From Microbacterium sp. SMR1 (GTDB lineage: Bacteria; Actinomycetota; Actinomycetes; Actinomycetales; Microbacteriaceae): a stretch of DNA of 64,000 bases. The translations under genes and the position numbers were made by a program. Positions 56,121-64,000 of this stretch are shown piece after piece (position 1 is the first letter of the stretch; each line of letters begins with the position of its first letter). The stretch lies in contig NZ_QMBN01000002.1 in the NCBI RefSeq assembly GCF_003289625.1, forward strand, positions 518,610 to 582,609, in the 5' to 3' direction. The notes under the pieces are model-generated. The model saw only the letters and a list, made by a program, of their open reading frames with translations. It had not been told where the DNA came from and searched no databases.

Positions 56121-57917
56121 ATGCGGCTGCTCGAACGCCTGGCGATTGCGCGCCTGCACGCTCGGCTGCCGACGTGGGTCCGCGTCGTCGTGGCCGCAGC
56201 GGCCGTCGTGCTCGGCGTCGTCATCGTCATCCGTCCCACGACGGCTCTCGACGTCCTCGCCTGGTTGATCGGCGGCGGAATGGCGCTGACAGGCCTCCTC
56301 GAGCTCACCGGGCGCGAGGGCGAGGCGCACCGCCCGCGCTGGCGCACGGCAACGGGGGTCGCCTGGCTTCTCGGCGGCGCGATCGTCCTCCTCGCGCCGG
56401 GACTGACGGTGCGTGTCGTCGCGGTCGTCGTCGGCATCCTTCTCCTCGGTGGCGGCATCCTCGGCGTCATCGCAGCCTTCGGGCGTGGCCGCACCTGGGA
56501 CGCGCGCATCGCCGACGCCGCTTTCGGCGCGTCGGGCGTCATCTTCGGCGCGCTCGCACTGTTCTGGCCCGACATCACCCTGCTCGTGACCGCCGTCGTC
56601 TTCGGCGCCCGGCTGATCATGAGCGGCGTCGTCGACCTCTGGACGCGGCTCCGCCGCCGTCGCGACGACCGCGTGGCCGAACGCGTGGGGCCGGACGGCA
56701 GGCCTCGCCGGCGGTGGGGACGGACCGTGGTCGCCATCGCCTCCGTCGCGCTGGCCGTGACCACGACGATCGTGACAGCGCCGTTGCGCGACGGCTCGAC
56801 CGTCGTCGACGACTTCTATGCGGCGCCGCGTGACCTGCCCGACGAGCCCGGCCGGCTCGTGCGGGCGGAGCCGTTCGACGCCGGCATCCCGGCCAGCGCG
56901 GAAGGGTGGCGGATCCTCTACACGACGACCGGCGTCGACGGAGATGTCCGCGTCGCGAGCGCCATCGTCGCGGTGCCGCGCGAGGGCGACGGGCAATGGC
57001 CGGTGATCGACTGGAACCACGGGACCACCGGGTTCGCGCAGCACTGCGCCCCGTCGCTGCAGCCGCGCGGACTGTGGGCGGGCGCCTTCTACATGCTGCC
57101 GCGAGCCATCAAAGAGGGCTGGGCCGTCGTCGGCACCGACTACATCGGACTCGGCACCGAGGGGCCGCATCCCTATCTCGTCGGGCTGCCGAGCGCCCAC
57201 GCCTCGCTCGACGCCGTTCGGGCTGCGCGCGAGCTCGAGGAGGCCGACCTCGGCGCCCGCACCGTCGTGTGGGGGCATTCGCAGGGCGGTGCGGCGGCGC
57301 TGTGGACGGGCGCGGTCGCCCGTGAGTACGCTCCCGAGGTCTGGGTGCAGGGCGTCGCCGCCCTCGCGCCGGCGAGCGACCCCGCAGCTCTCGTGCAGGG
57401 CATCTCGAGTGTCACCGGCGGCAGCATCTTCGCGTCCTACGCCTTCGCCTCGTTCTCGTCGATCTATCCCGAGATCGAGTACCGCGACTATGTGCGTCCC
57501 GGCGCGGAGACCGTGCTGCGGCAGATGTCGGAGCGGTGCCTGTCCGACCCGACGATCGTGCTCTCCGTCGCCGCTGCTCTCGGGATGAGCCGCGACCCGG
57601 CGCTGTTCTCGCGGTCGCCGGCATCCGGAGTGCTCGGGCGGCACCTGCGCGAGAACACGGCGCCGCTGCGCTCCACCGCGCCCGTGCTGCTGGCGCACGG
57701 CGGGGCCGACAGCGTCATCCCGGTGCAGACCCAGGCCGCATTCGTCGACCGCATGTGCGCGGCCGGTCAGGACGTCGACTTCCGCACGTACGCGGGGTTC
57801 GAGCATGCGGGGGTCGTCGAGCGACCGTCGCCGCTCATCGACGAGCTGTTCGACTGGACGAGGGATCGTTTCGCAGGCATCCCGGTTGCCGAGGGATGTA
57901 CCACCACGGAACGCTGA
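56121..57917 (+). CDS. Fusion: HdeD/DUF308-like membrane domain plus secretory lipase domain
   Basis: 598 residues. Residues ~20-185 hold about six membrane helices in the repeated pattern of HdeD/DUF308 proteins; residue ~218 starts one more helix, followed by an extracytoplasmic alpha/beta hydrolase of the LIP (secretory lipase) family with GHSQGG nucleophile elbow, a late acid in HGGADSVIPV and His in FEHAGVV. The hydrolase would face outward, tethered to the membrane. GGGAGAGG ribosome site before ATG 56121. Confidence 0.85.
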   Translation: MRLLERLAIARLHARLPTWVRVVVAAAAVVLGVVIVIRPTTALDVLAWLIGGGMALTGLLELTGREGEAHRPRWRTATGVAWLLGGAIVLLAPGLTVRVVAVVVGILLLGGGILGVIAAFGRGRTWDARIADAAFGASGVIFGALALFWPDITLLVTAVVFGARLIMSGVVDLWTRLRRRRDDRVAERVGPDGRPRRRWGRTVVAIASVALAVTTTIVTAPLRDGSTVVDDFYAAPRDLPDEPGRLVRAEPFDAGIPASAEGWRILYTTTGVDGDVRVASAIVAVPREGDGQWPVIDWNHGTTGFAQHCAPSLQPRGLWAGAFYMLPRAIKEGWAVVGTDYIGLGTEGPHPYLVGLPSAHASLDAVRAARELEEADLGARTVVWGHSQGGAAALWTGAVAREYAPEVWVQGVAALAPASDPAALVQGISSVTGGSIFASYAFASFSSIYPEIEYRDYVRPGAETVLRQMSERCLSDPTIVLSVAAALGMSRDPALFSRSPASGVLGRHLRENTAPLRSTAPVLLAHGGADSVIPVQTQAAFVDRMCAAGQDVDFRTYAGFEHAGVVERPSPLIDELFDWTRDRFAGIPVAEGCTTTER

Positions 57918-57963
57918 ATGGTCTCAGAAGTTCGTGTCGTCCGGTCGGCCTAGCATGGGTGCC

Positions 57964-59961
57964 ATGACCGACCCCGTCCTTCCCTCCGGCATCGACATCG
58001 CCGAGCTGAGTCCCCAGATCCGACCGCAGGACGACCTGTTCCGGCACGTCAACGGCAGCTGGCTCGAGCGCACCGAGATTCCCGACGACAAGGCCCGCTG
58101 GGGATCGTTCCACGTCATCGCCGAGCAGGCCGAGAGCGACGTCCGCGCCATCATCGACGAGGCGACGACCGCCGAGCCGGGCACGGTGCAGCGGAAGATC
58201 GGCGACCTGTTCACGAGCTTCATGGACACGGCTCGCATCGACGAGCTCGGTTCCGAGCCGCTCCGACCGCAGCTGGCGCGCGTCGACGCGGTCGACTCGA
58301 TCCCGGCGCTGCTGCGCACCGTCGGCGAGCTCGAGCGCGAGGGCATCGGCGGCATGATCGGCACCTTCATCGAGCCCGACCCGGGCAATCCCGAGCGCTA
58401 CGTCGTGTTCTTCGTGCAGGGCGGGCTGTCGCTCCCCGACGAGAGCTACTACCGCCTCGACGGCTTCGCCCCGACGCGCACGGCCTTCCGCGGATACGCC
58501 GAGCGCATGCTCGAGCTCGCCGGGGTCGCAGACGCCGCGGAGCAGGCCGAGCGCATCGCACGGCTCGAGACGGAGCTCGCCGCGCACCACTGGGACAACG
58601 TGCGAAACCGCGACGCCGTCGCGACCTACAACCTGCACACGTGGGACGAGGTGACGACCCTCGCCGGCGTCGACCTCGACCCGTGGCTGGACGGGCTCGC
58701 GCCGCGGCACCGTGACGGTTTCGCCGAGATCAACGTCAATCAGCCGAGCTTCCTCTCCGGGCTCGGCACGCTCCTGACCGACGAGCGCCTCGAGGACTGG
58801 AAGGCCTGGCTGCGCTTGCAGGTCGTTCGCGCCTCGGCGCCGTTCCTGCCCGACGCTTTCGTCGCCGAGAACTTCGACTTCTACGGCACCCAGCTCACCG
58901 GCGTGCCCGTCAACCGCGAGCGCTGGAAGCGCGGCGTGAGCATCGTCCAGGCGGCGCTCGGCGAGGCTGTCGGCGAGATCTACGTCGAGCGGCATTTCCC
59001 GCCGCAGGCCAAAGTCGAGATGGATGCCCTCGTCGACAACCTCATCGAGGCGTACCGGCAGTCGATCACGGGGCTCGAGTGGATGACGCCGGCCACCCGC
59101 GAGCGCGCTCTCGAGAAGCTCGCTGCCTTCACCCCGAAGATCGGCTACCCCGACCGCTGGAAGGACTATTCCGCGCTCGAGATCGACCCCACCGACCTCC
59201 TGGGCAACGTGCTGCGTTCCACCGAGTGGGAGTACGAGCGTCAGCTGGCGAAGCTCGGTCAGCCGATCGACCGCGACGAGTGGCACATGACGCCGCAGAC
59301 GGTCAACGCGTACTACAACCCGCTGATGAACGAGATCGTGTTCCCCGCGGCGATCCTGCAGCTGCCCTTCTTCTCGTCCGAGCGCGATGCCGCGGCGAAC
59401 TACGGCGGCATCGGGGCGGTCATCGGTCACGAGATCGGGCACGGGTTCGACGACCAGGGCAGCGCCTACGACGGCACCGGCGCGCTCAACGACTGGTGGA
59501 CCGACGCTGATCGCGCTGCCTTCGAGGAGCGCACGGGCGCCCTGATCGAGCAGTACAACGCCCTCGTGCCGCGCGGCCTCGGCGACGAGCACACCGTGAA
59601 CGGCGCCCTGACCATCGGCGAGAACATCGGCGACCTCGGCGGCCTCGGCATCGCCCTCAAGGCCTACCGGCTCCACCTCGCCGCGACGATGTCGCCGGAA
59701 GAGCTTGCGGAAGCGCCCGACGGTCCCGTGATCGACGGCTTCACGGGTGTGCAGCGGCTGCTCTTGAGCTGGGGTCAGATCTGGCAGCAGAAGGGCCGCG
59801 ACGCCGAGACCATTCGACTGCTCACGATCGACCCTCACGCTCCGAACGAGTTCCGTTGCAACCAGATCGTCCGTAACATCGATGCGTTCTACGACGCATT
59901 CGGCGTCACCGAGGGAGACGAGCTGTGGCTCGCCCCTGATCGCCGCGTCACGATCTGGTGA
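57964..59961 (+). CDS. M13-family zinc metallopeptidase (neprilysin/PepO-like)
   Basis: 665 residues, family length. Zinc motif HEIGH at residues 489-493, third-ligand region GENIGDLGG about 60 residues later, NAYYNPLMNEIVFPAAILQ upstream, and the C-terminal CxxW region reduced to a short form. No signal peptide or membrane anchor, so it is likely a cytosolic oligopeptidase. TAGCAT seven bases before ATG 57964. Confidence 0.95.
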   Translation: MTDPVLPSGIDIAELSPQIRPQDDLFRHVNGSWLERTEIPDDKARWGSFHVIAEQAESDVRAIIDEATTAEPGTVQRKIGDLFTSFMDTARIDELGSEPLRPQLARVDAVDSIPALLRTVGELEREGIGGMIGTFIEPDPGNPERYVVFFVQGGLSLPDESYYRLDGFAPTRTAFRGYAERMLELAGVADAAEQAERIARLETELAAHHWDNVRNRDAVATYNLHTWDEVTTLAGVDLDPWLDGLAPRHRDGFAEINVNQPSFLSGLGTLLTDERLEDWKAWLRLQVVRASAPFLPDAFVAENFDFYGTQLTGVPVNRERWKRGVSIVQAALGEAVGEIYVERHFPPQAKVEMDALVDNLIEAYRQSITGLEWMTPATRERALEKLAAFTPKIGYPDRWKDYSALEIDPTDLLGNVLRSTEWEYERQLAKLGQPIDRDEWHMTPQTVNAYYNPLMNEIVFPAAILQLPFFSSERDAAANYGGIGAVIGHEIGHGFDDQGSAYDGTGALNDWWTDADRAAFEERTGALIEQYNALVPRGLGDEHTVNGALTIGENIGDLGGLGIALKAYRLHLAATMSPEELAEAPDGPVIDGFTGVQRLLLSWGQIWQQKGRDAETIRLLTIDPHAPNEFRCNQIVRNIDAFYDAFGVTEGDELWLAPDRRVTIW

Positions 59962-60007
59962 TCACCCGAACCGAATCGCTCAGACTGACTCCGACGGAGA
60001 CGAGAAC

Positions 60008-60931
60008 ATGACGGTGGATGGATCCGAGTCCTCCTCCGGGACCGCCCGCTCGCGCGCGGAGCGACGGGGCGCCGCGCGTCCGCGACGTCGCTCGAGCGTG
60101 CCGCGCCGGGGGTTCGCGTCGACCGAGAAGGCGCTCGACACGCTGGCGGCTTCAGGAGCACGGGTGTCCGTGCGGGTCAGCGACCTCGACCGCGGCACAC
60201 CGGTGCTCGCGGGCGACGACTTCGTCACGCTGCCCGTCGCGGGGATGGGGATCGTCCCGCTGCTGATCGAGGTGGCCACGCGGTTCGACGCCGGGACCCT
60301 CGACCCGCTCGAGATCGTCGATCGTTCGACAGTGGGCGACGTCGCCGTCGCGGGACTCTGGCGACACCTCGTGGCACCGGCCCTCCCGCTCGGCGACCTC
60401 GCCGTGCTCGCGGCTTCGACGGGCGACGCCCTCGCGGCCAACGCCCTGCTCGAGCGGGTCGGTCTCGATGCGGTGCGCGCCCGGATCGGGAGCCTGGGGA
60501 TGCCGCGCACGGCGCTGCTCGACCGGTTCCGTGACACCCGTGGGCCCGACGATGCCCCGCACTACGCGCTCGGCACGGCACGCGAGCTCGCCGCGATGTT
60601 CGCGGCCCTCGTCAACACCGACGTCGTCTCGCCCGGCGTCAGCGCCCAGGTGTCGGAGTGGTTGAGCCTGAACCACGACCTGTCGCTCGTCGGCTCGGTG
60701 ACGGGACTCGACCCCTTCGCGCACGACGACGACAAGCACGAGCTGCTGTTCGTGAACAAGACCGGCCGCGCCGACGGCATCCGCGCCGAGGCCGGCGTGC
60801 TCGCCGGCCCCCGTGCCGGGGTGTCGTATGCGTTGCTGGTCGGGTTCGACGACCTGTCGATGAGCGACCGCCTGCGCGCTCATGAGGCGTTCCGCGCGTT
60901 CGGGCTCGATCTCATGGAGTACGTCTTCTGA
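60008..60931 (+). CDS. Beta-lactamase-fold protein lacking catalytic serine
   Basis: 307 residues. Overall pattern of class A beta-lactamases: the region where SxxK is expected reads PVAGMGIVP (residues 76-84) with neither Ser nor Lys; the SDN loop reads GDALAAN (139-145); the KTG triad is intact at 251-253. The N-terminus is strongly basic (many Arg in residues 13-34) and has no signal peptide. It is therefore probably not an active beta-lactamase; a regulatory or binding role is possible. Follows the M13 gene by 46 bases. Confidence 0.7.
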   Translation: MTVDGSESSSGTARSRAERRGAARPRRRSSVPRRGFASTEKALDTLAASGARVSVRVSDLDRGTPVLAGDDFVTLPVAGMGIVPLLIEVATRFDAGTLDPLEIVDRSTVGDVAVAGLWRHLVAPALPLGDLAVLAASTGDALAANALLERVGLDAVRARIGSLGMPRTALLDRFRDTRGPDDAPHYALGTARELAAMFAALVNTDVVSPGVSAQVSEWLSLNHDLSLVGSVTGLDPFAHDDDKHELLFVNKTGRADGIRAEAGVLAGPRAGVSYALLVGFDDLSMSDRLRAHEAFRAFGLDLMEYVF

Positions 60932-60949
60932 TCCGATCCGGCCGTGCGC

Positions 60950-60980
60950 TTGACTCTCACACCGTGTCAGGCTGTCGAGT
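60950..60980 (+). promoter_or_regulatory. MerR-type promoter with long spacer and dyad
   Basis: TTGACT (60950-60955), 19-base spacer holding the dyad CTCACAC-C-GTGTCAG (60956-60970, one mismatch), then TCGAGT (60975-60980). Over-long spacers with a dyad are typical of promoters bent by MerR regulators. The gene start is ten bases further on. Confidence 0.6.
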
Positions 60981-60989
60981 GGGATCACC

Positions 60990-61787
60990 ATGTTGAGTAT
61001 CGGAGAGTTCGCCCGGCTGGCCGGCGTATCGGTGCGGATGCTGCGCCATTACGACCAACTCGGTCTGCTGCGTCCGCATCACGTCGATCCGGCCTCGGGC
61101 TACCGCTCGTACTCCGCGTCGCAGCTCGATCGAGCCAACCGGCTGATCGCGCTGAAGGACCTCGGCTTCACCCTCGAACAGGTCGGCCGGCTGCTCGATG
61201 ACGGTATGTCGTCGGCATCGGTGGCCGCGCTCCTGCGGGAGCGGAGGGCTGAGCTGAGCGGCCAGATCGCCGCGGACGTACAGCGGCTGAACGAGGTCGA
61301 GGCGAGGCTCCGATCGATCGAGAAGGAGATACCCGTGTCCACATTCATCGAGACCGCACTGCCCGAGCTGACTCTGACTCAACTGTCGGTCCGCATCGAC
61401 GAGATGGCGCAGATCGAAGACGAGATCAGCGTCATGTTCCAGCGCGTGAACGACCGTATCGAGTCCGCCGGTGCGCAGCGGGTCGGACCCGGCGTCGCCG
61501 TCTACACGACGACAGGCGACGGCATGGTCGTCGCCGCGGCCGAGCAGATCGGTGACGCTCCGGTGCCCGACGGCCTCGAGCGGGCGGTCGTCTCGGCCGA
61601 ACCGCGAGCGCTCACCCTTCGCTACGAGGCCGACGATCTCGCTGGCATTCAGAGCGCGTGGCAGGCGCTGGTCGCCGAGGCGGAGCGGCGCGGACTGCGA
61701 TCCGACGGCGCGTGCCGCGAGATCTACCTGCAGACGCCCTATGACGGCGACCGATGGGTCATCGACCTGCAGCAGCCCGTGTCCTGA
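60990..61787 (+). CDS. MerR-family regulator with GyrI-like effector domain
   Basis: 265 residues. MerR helix-turn-helix (IGEFARLAGVSVRMLRHYDQLGLL), coiled-coil linker (LRERRAELSGQIAADVQRLNEVEARL), then a GyrI/BmrR-like ligand-binding domain (residues ~115-265). BmrR-type proteins sense drugs and activate efflux genes. A candidate self-regulated promoter lies just upstream. The next gene, a membrane protein, has its own TAGCCT box. Confidence 0.9.
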   Translation: MLSIGEFARLAGVSVRMLRHYDQLGLLRPHHVDPASGYRSYSASQLDRANRLIALKDLGFTLEQVGRLLDDGMSSASVAALLRERRAELSGQIAADVQRLNEVEARLRSIEKEIPVSTFIETALPELTLTQLSVRIDEMAQIEDEISVMFQRVNDRIESAGAQRVGPGVAVYTTTGDGMVVAAAEQIGDAPVPDGLERAVVSAEPRALTLRYEADDLAGIQSAWQALVAEAERRGLRSDGACREIYLQTPYDGDRWVIDLQQPVS

Positions 61788-61818
61788 GCGCCGGCGCGGG
61801 CAGCGCTAGCCTGGGGGA

Positions 61819-62691
61819 GTGAGTTTGCTGGATCCCCGAGAGGCCGCACGACGTGAACAGGCCAAGTATCGGGGGGCCACCTCCGCCTTGGCCGCGAGCC
61901 TGATCTGGGGCATCCTGTCGGTCGCCGCTGCGGCGGTCGTCGGGTTCGCTATCGGCGGCATCTTCGAGCAGCTCCGGGTCGTGAACATCAACAGTGTGTT
62001 CGGCACGCGCGACACCGGCGTCCCCATGGCTGCGCGCGGGTGGGGCCTGCCCGTCGGCATCCTTCTGCTGATCGTCTGCATCGGCCAGTACGGCAAGTGG
62101 AACCACCGGTTCAGCGCCCGCGAGAAGGGCTACGCGGCGATCGGCCCGCTCACGATGATCCTGGCCGGGCTGGCGATCGGCACGTGGATCGCGACGACGA
62201 TGTGGATCGAGCCCGACGCCGTCGGCGTCGCCGTCGACCCGACATTCGGCGGCAACGAGACCTGGGGTGTCGGCGAGTGGATCCTGTACGCCGGACAATG
62301 GTGGCTGCCCGGGCTCTTCACGCTCCTCGCCGTGCTGAGCTACATCGCGCGGGTGCGCTCCCTCGCGACGCGCCGCCGCAACAACGCGGTCATCTCGCGC
62401 CTCCTGGCCTCCGGCTCGCGCGTCGACGCGGAGATCGTCGAGGCGCCCCTTCCCGCGCATGACGCGTCGCGGATGGCCGCGTCGCTGGTGGCGAAGTTCA
62501 CCGATGTCGTGGGCACGGATCGTTGGGTCACGACCATGGTGCTCATCGCGCCGCGCGAGGTGCCGGCGATCGGTGACACGCGTCCGCTCGTATTCGATCC
62601 CGCCGATCCCGGCGACACGACGCGCATCTTCCTGTCGCCGACCGGCGCGACGGGCCGCGACGACTTCGAGCCGGTGCAGCCCGCGAGCTGA
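61819..62691 (+). CDS. Membrane protein of unknown function
   Basis: 290 residues: four membrane helices in the first ~185 residues, then a cytoplasmic domain with an SGSRVDAEIVEA strand resembling DUF3592-type domains. The loop between helices 3 and 4 is polar and acidic. TAGCCT six bases before GTG 61819. No functional context. Confidence 0.75.
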   Translation: MSLLDPREAARREQAKYRGATSALAASLIWGILSVAAAAVVGFAIGGIFEQLRVVNINSVFGTRDTGVPMAARGWGLPVGILLLIVCIGQYGKWNHRFSAREKGYAAIGPLTMILAGLAIGTWIATTMWIEPDAVGVAVDPTFGGNETWGVGEWILYAGQWWLPGLFTLLAVLSYIARVRSLATRRRNNAVISRLLASGSRVDAEIVEAPLPAHDASRMAASLVAKFTDVVGTDRWVTTMVLIAPREVPAIGDTRPLVFDPADPGDTTRIFLSPTGATGRDDFEPVQPAS

Positions 62692-62722
62692 CACCCGGCC
62701 CGCGAGCTCGCGCGGCCCGCGG

Positions 62723-63601
62723 TCAGAAGACGATCGTGTGGTTGCCGTGTCGGATGACGCGGTCCTGCGCGTGCCACAGCACCGCGCGCGAGAGCACCTG
62801 ACGCTCGACGTCGGCGCCGCGGCGGGCGAGCTCGGCCGCCGTCTCAGCGTGGGTGACCCGGATCGTGTCCTGCTCGATGATCGGCCCCTCATCGAGGTCG
62901 GTCGTGACGTAGTGGCTCGTCGCGCCGATGAGCTTGACGCCGCGTTCCTTGGCCTTCTTGTAGGGCTCGGCGCCGATGAAGGCGGGGAGGAACGAGTGGT
63001 GGATGTTGATGACGGGCACGCCGAGCTTCTCGAGGAAGTCCGACGATAGGATCTGCATGTAGCGGGCCAGGACGACGAAGTCGACGTTGCCGACGAGCAG
63101 CTTCAGGATCTCGGCCTCGGACGCCGACTTGTCGGGGCCGGGCGTCGACGGGACGTGGAAGAACGGGACGTTGAACGAGCGGACGTCCTCGGCCGAGGTG
63201 GTGTGGTTCGACACGACCATCGGTACCGTCACGGGCAGATCGCCGCGGCGGTGGCGCCACAGCAGGTCGAGCAGGCAGTGGTCCTGCTTCGACGACAGGA
63301 TCGCCATGCGCTTGGGCACCGACTGGTCGGTCAGCGACCACTGCAGATCGAACCCGGCGAGCGTCTCGCCGATCTCGGCTTCGATCGACGGGCGGTCGAC
63401 GGCGAAGTTCGGGCGGTGGAAGACCACGCGGCAGAAGTAGGCGCCGCCGGTCGGGTCGTCGGAGTACTGGTCGAACGCGACGATGTTGCCGCCCACGCGG
63501 GTGACCATCGCCGACAGGGAGGCGATGATGCCCGGCTGGTCCTGCCCGTGCACGATGAGGCAGGCGTGGGCGGGGTGGAGCGCAGTCGACGAATCGGTCA
63601 T
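62723..63601 (-). CDS. purU: Formyltetrahydrofolate deformylase
   Basis: 292 residues. N-terminal ACT domain (LIVHGQDQPGIIASLSAMV), then a formyltransferase fold with PFFHVPSTP, the active-site NIHHSFLPAFIGAEPYKKAKERGVKLIGAT region and the conserved HYVTTDLDEGPIIEQD. Releases formate from 10-formyl-THF, balancing one-carbon pools. CAGAAT lies six bases before ATG 63601, and GAAGG directly before it could be a ribosome site. Confidence 0.96.
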   Translation of the reverse strand: MTDSSTALHPAHACLIVHGQDQPGIIASLSAMVTRVGGNIVAFDQYSDDPTGGAYFCRVVFHRPNFAVDRPSIEAEIGETLAGFDLQWSLTDQSVPKRMAILSSKQDHCLLDLLWRHRRGDLPVTVPMVVSNHTTSAEDVRSFNVPFFHVPSTPGPDKSASEAEILKLLVGNVDFVVLARYMQILSSDFLEKLGVPVINIHHSFLPAFIGAEPYKKAKERGVKLIGATSHYVTTDLDEGPIIEQDTIRVTHAETAAELARRGADVERQVLSRAVLWHAQDRVIRHGNHTIVF

Positions 63602-63644
63602 CCTTCGATTCTGCCCTGTCCCAGCCCCCGGTTCGGCACCCGGG

Positions 63645-64000
63645 TCAGTCGACGTCGAGGTAGTCCTCGATGACGAAGGCGGCCTCGCCGGCGTGCGTCG
63701 CCGGGAAGAGGTGCCCGCCACCCTCGAGGGTCACGAGGCTGACGAGGCCGGGAGCGGCGGCCTGCAGGCGCTCGCCGTTCGCGGGCGGCAGCACCTCGTC
63801 GTCGGCGCCCTGAATGAGCATGACCGGAACCGTCGGAGCGAGCGCGCGCCACTCCTCGGCCGACACGGATGCCGCGGCCGCCGCCTGCAGCGGCTCGAGG
63901 TCGGTGCGGGGCTCGTCGCCCTCGGCGCCGAGCAGCAGCACGCCGTCGACGCGGTCGGTGTGGTCGATCGAGACGGTGCGCGCGACGGCGCCGCCGAAGG
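63645..64000 (-). CDS. Alpha/beta hydrolase, C-terminal part only
   Basis: The frame enters from the window edge and ends at 63645, about 118 residues. It contains the end of a nucleophile elbow (FGGAVAR), the acid-bearing loop LIQGADDEVLPPANGERL and the catalytic histidine in EGGGHLFPATHAGEA. Serine hydrolase fold; substrate unknown. The start lies outside the window. Confidence 0.8.
   Translation of the reverse strand, partial: FGGAVARTVSIDHTDRVDGVLLLGAEGDEPRTDLEPLQAAAAASVSAEEWRALAPTVPVMLIQGADDEVLPPANGERLQAAAPGLVSLVTLEGGGHLFPATHAGEAAFVIEDYLDVD

Overview
The window is high-GC actinobacterial chromosome and most resembles Microbacteriaceae (Microbacterium-like). This rests on protein character, the dnaK-grpE-dnaJ-hspR order, CTTGAGT-N7-ACTCAAG-type HAIR boxes, and many apparently leaderless genes with a TANNNT box 6-7 bases before ATG/GTG. 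No phage, transposase or CRISPR array was seen. The genus is an inference; no 16S or marker search was possible.

Layout. 1-2.6 kb: 5' part of a nirB-like nitrite reductase, a formate/nitrite channel and a MOSC protein. 2.7-6.5 kb: a compact island of lower third-position GC beside tRNA-Gly, with an ABC-F ribosome-protection ATPase behind a leader peptide and hairpins, an MFS exporter, a small ORF and a lipoprotein gene broken by an in-frame TGA. 7-13.7 kb: a LacI-controlled sugar locus (GH3 glycosidase, two permeases, binding protein). 13.7-20.2 kb: dcd, two divergent winged-helix regulators with His/Gly-rich stretches, BCCT transporter, GNAT, UMF1-type MFS, orphan response regulator. 20.2-24.6 kb: HspR-controlled dnaK operon. 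24.6-31.3 kb: an unknown protein, two glycosyltransferases, a small membrane protein, a GlxA-type regulator and a HAIR-controlled clpB that lacks its N-domain.

31.4-35.3 kb: a compact biosynthetic locus: type III polyketide synthase, SAM methyltransferase and FAD monooxygenase in one overlapping operon, with a convergent UbiA prenyltransferase. This is the best candidate for an undescribed pathway. 35.4-41.1 kb: nitroreductase, ABC-2 exporter pair, and a ferric-siderophore/heme uptake operon behind a DtxR/IdeR-like box. 41.1-46.4 kb: GH15 hydrolase, polyprenyl-sugar-type membrane glycosyltransferase and a NarL two-component system. 46.4-54.6 kb: exodeoxyribonuclease, phosphodiesterase, pyrE, old yellow enzyme, a HAD phosphatase translationally coupled to two tiny membrane proteins, SDR, a DtxR-family regulator with an MntR-like metal site, TrmH and a lipoprotein. 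54.7-64 kb: MATE exporter, an HdeD-like/lipase fusion, M13 peptidase, a beta-lactamase-fold protein without its catalytic serine, a MerR/GyrI-type regulator, a membrane protein, purU and a truncated alpha/beta hydrolase.

Regulation visible in sequence: HspR boxes tie dnaK and clpB together; a palindromic LacI operator lies between the divergent lacI and sugar-ABC promoters; an iron box overlaps the siderophore operon's -10; a three-copy TGCATGTCA motif separates the two MarR-like genes; a 19-bp-spaced promoter with a dyad precedes the MerR gene; and a leaderless leader peptide with downstream hairpins precedes the ABC-F gene.
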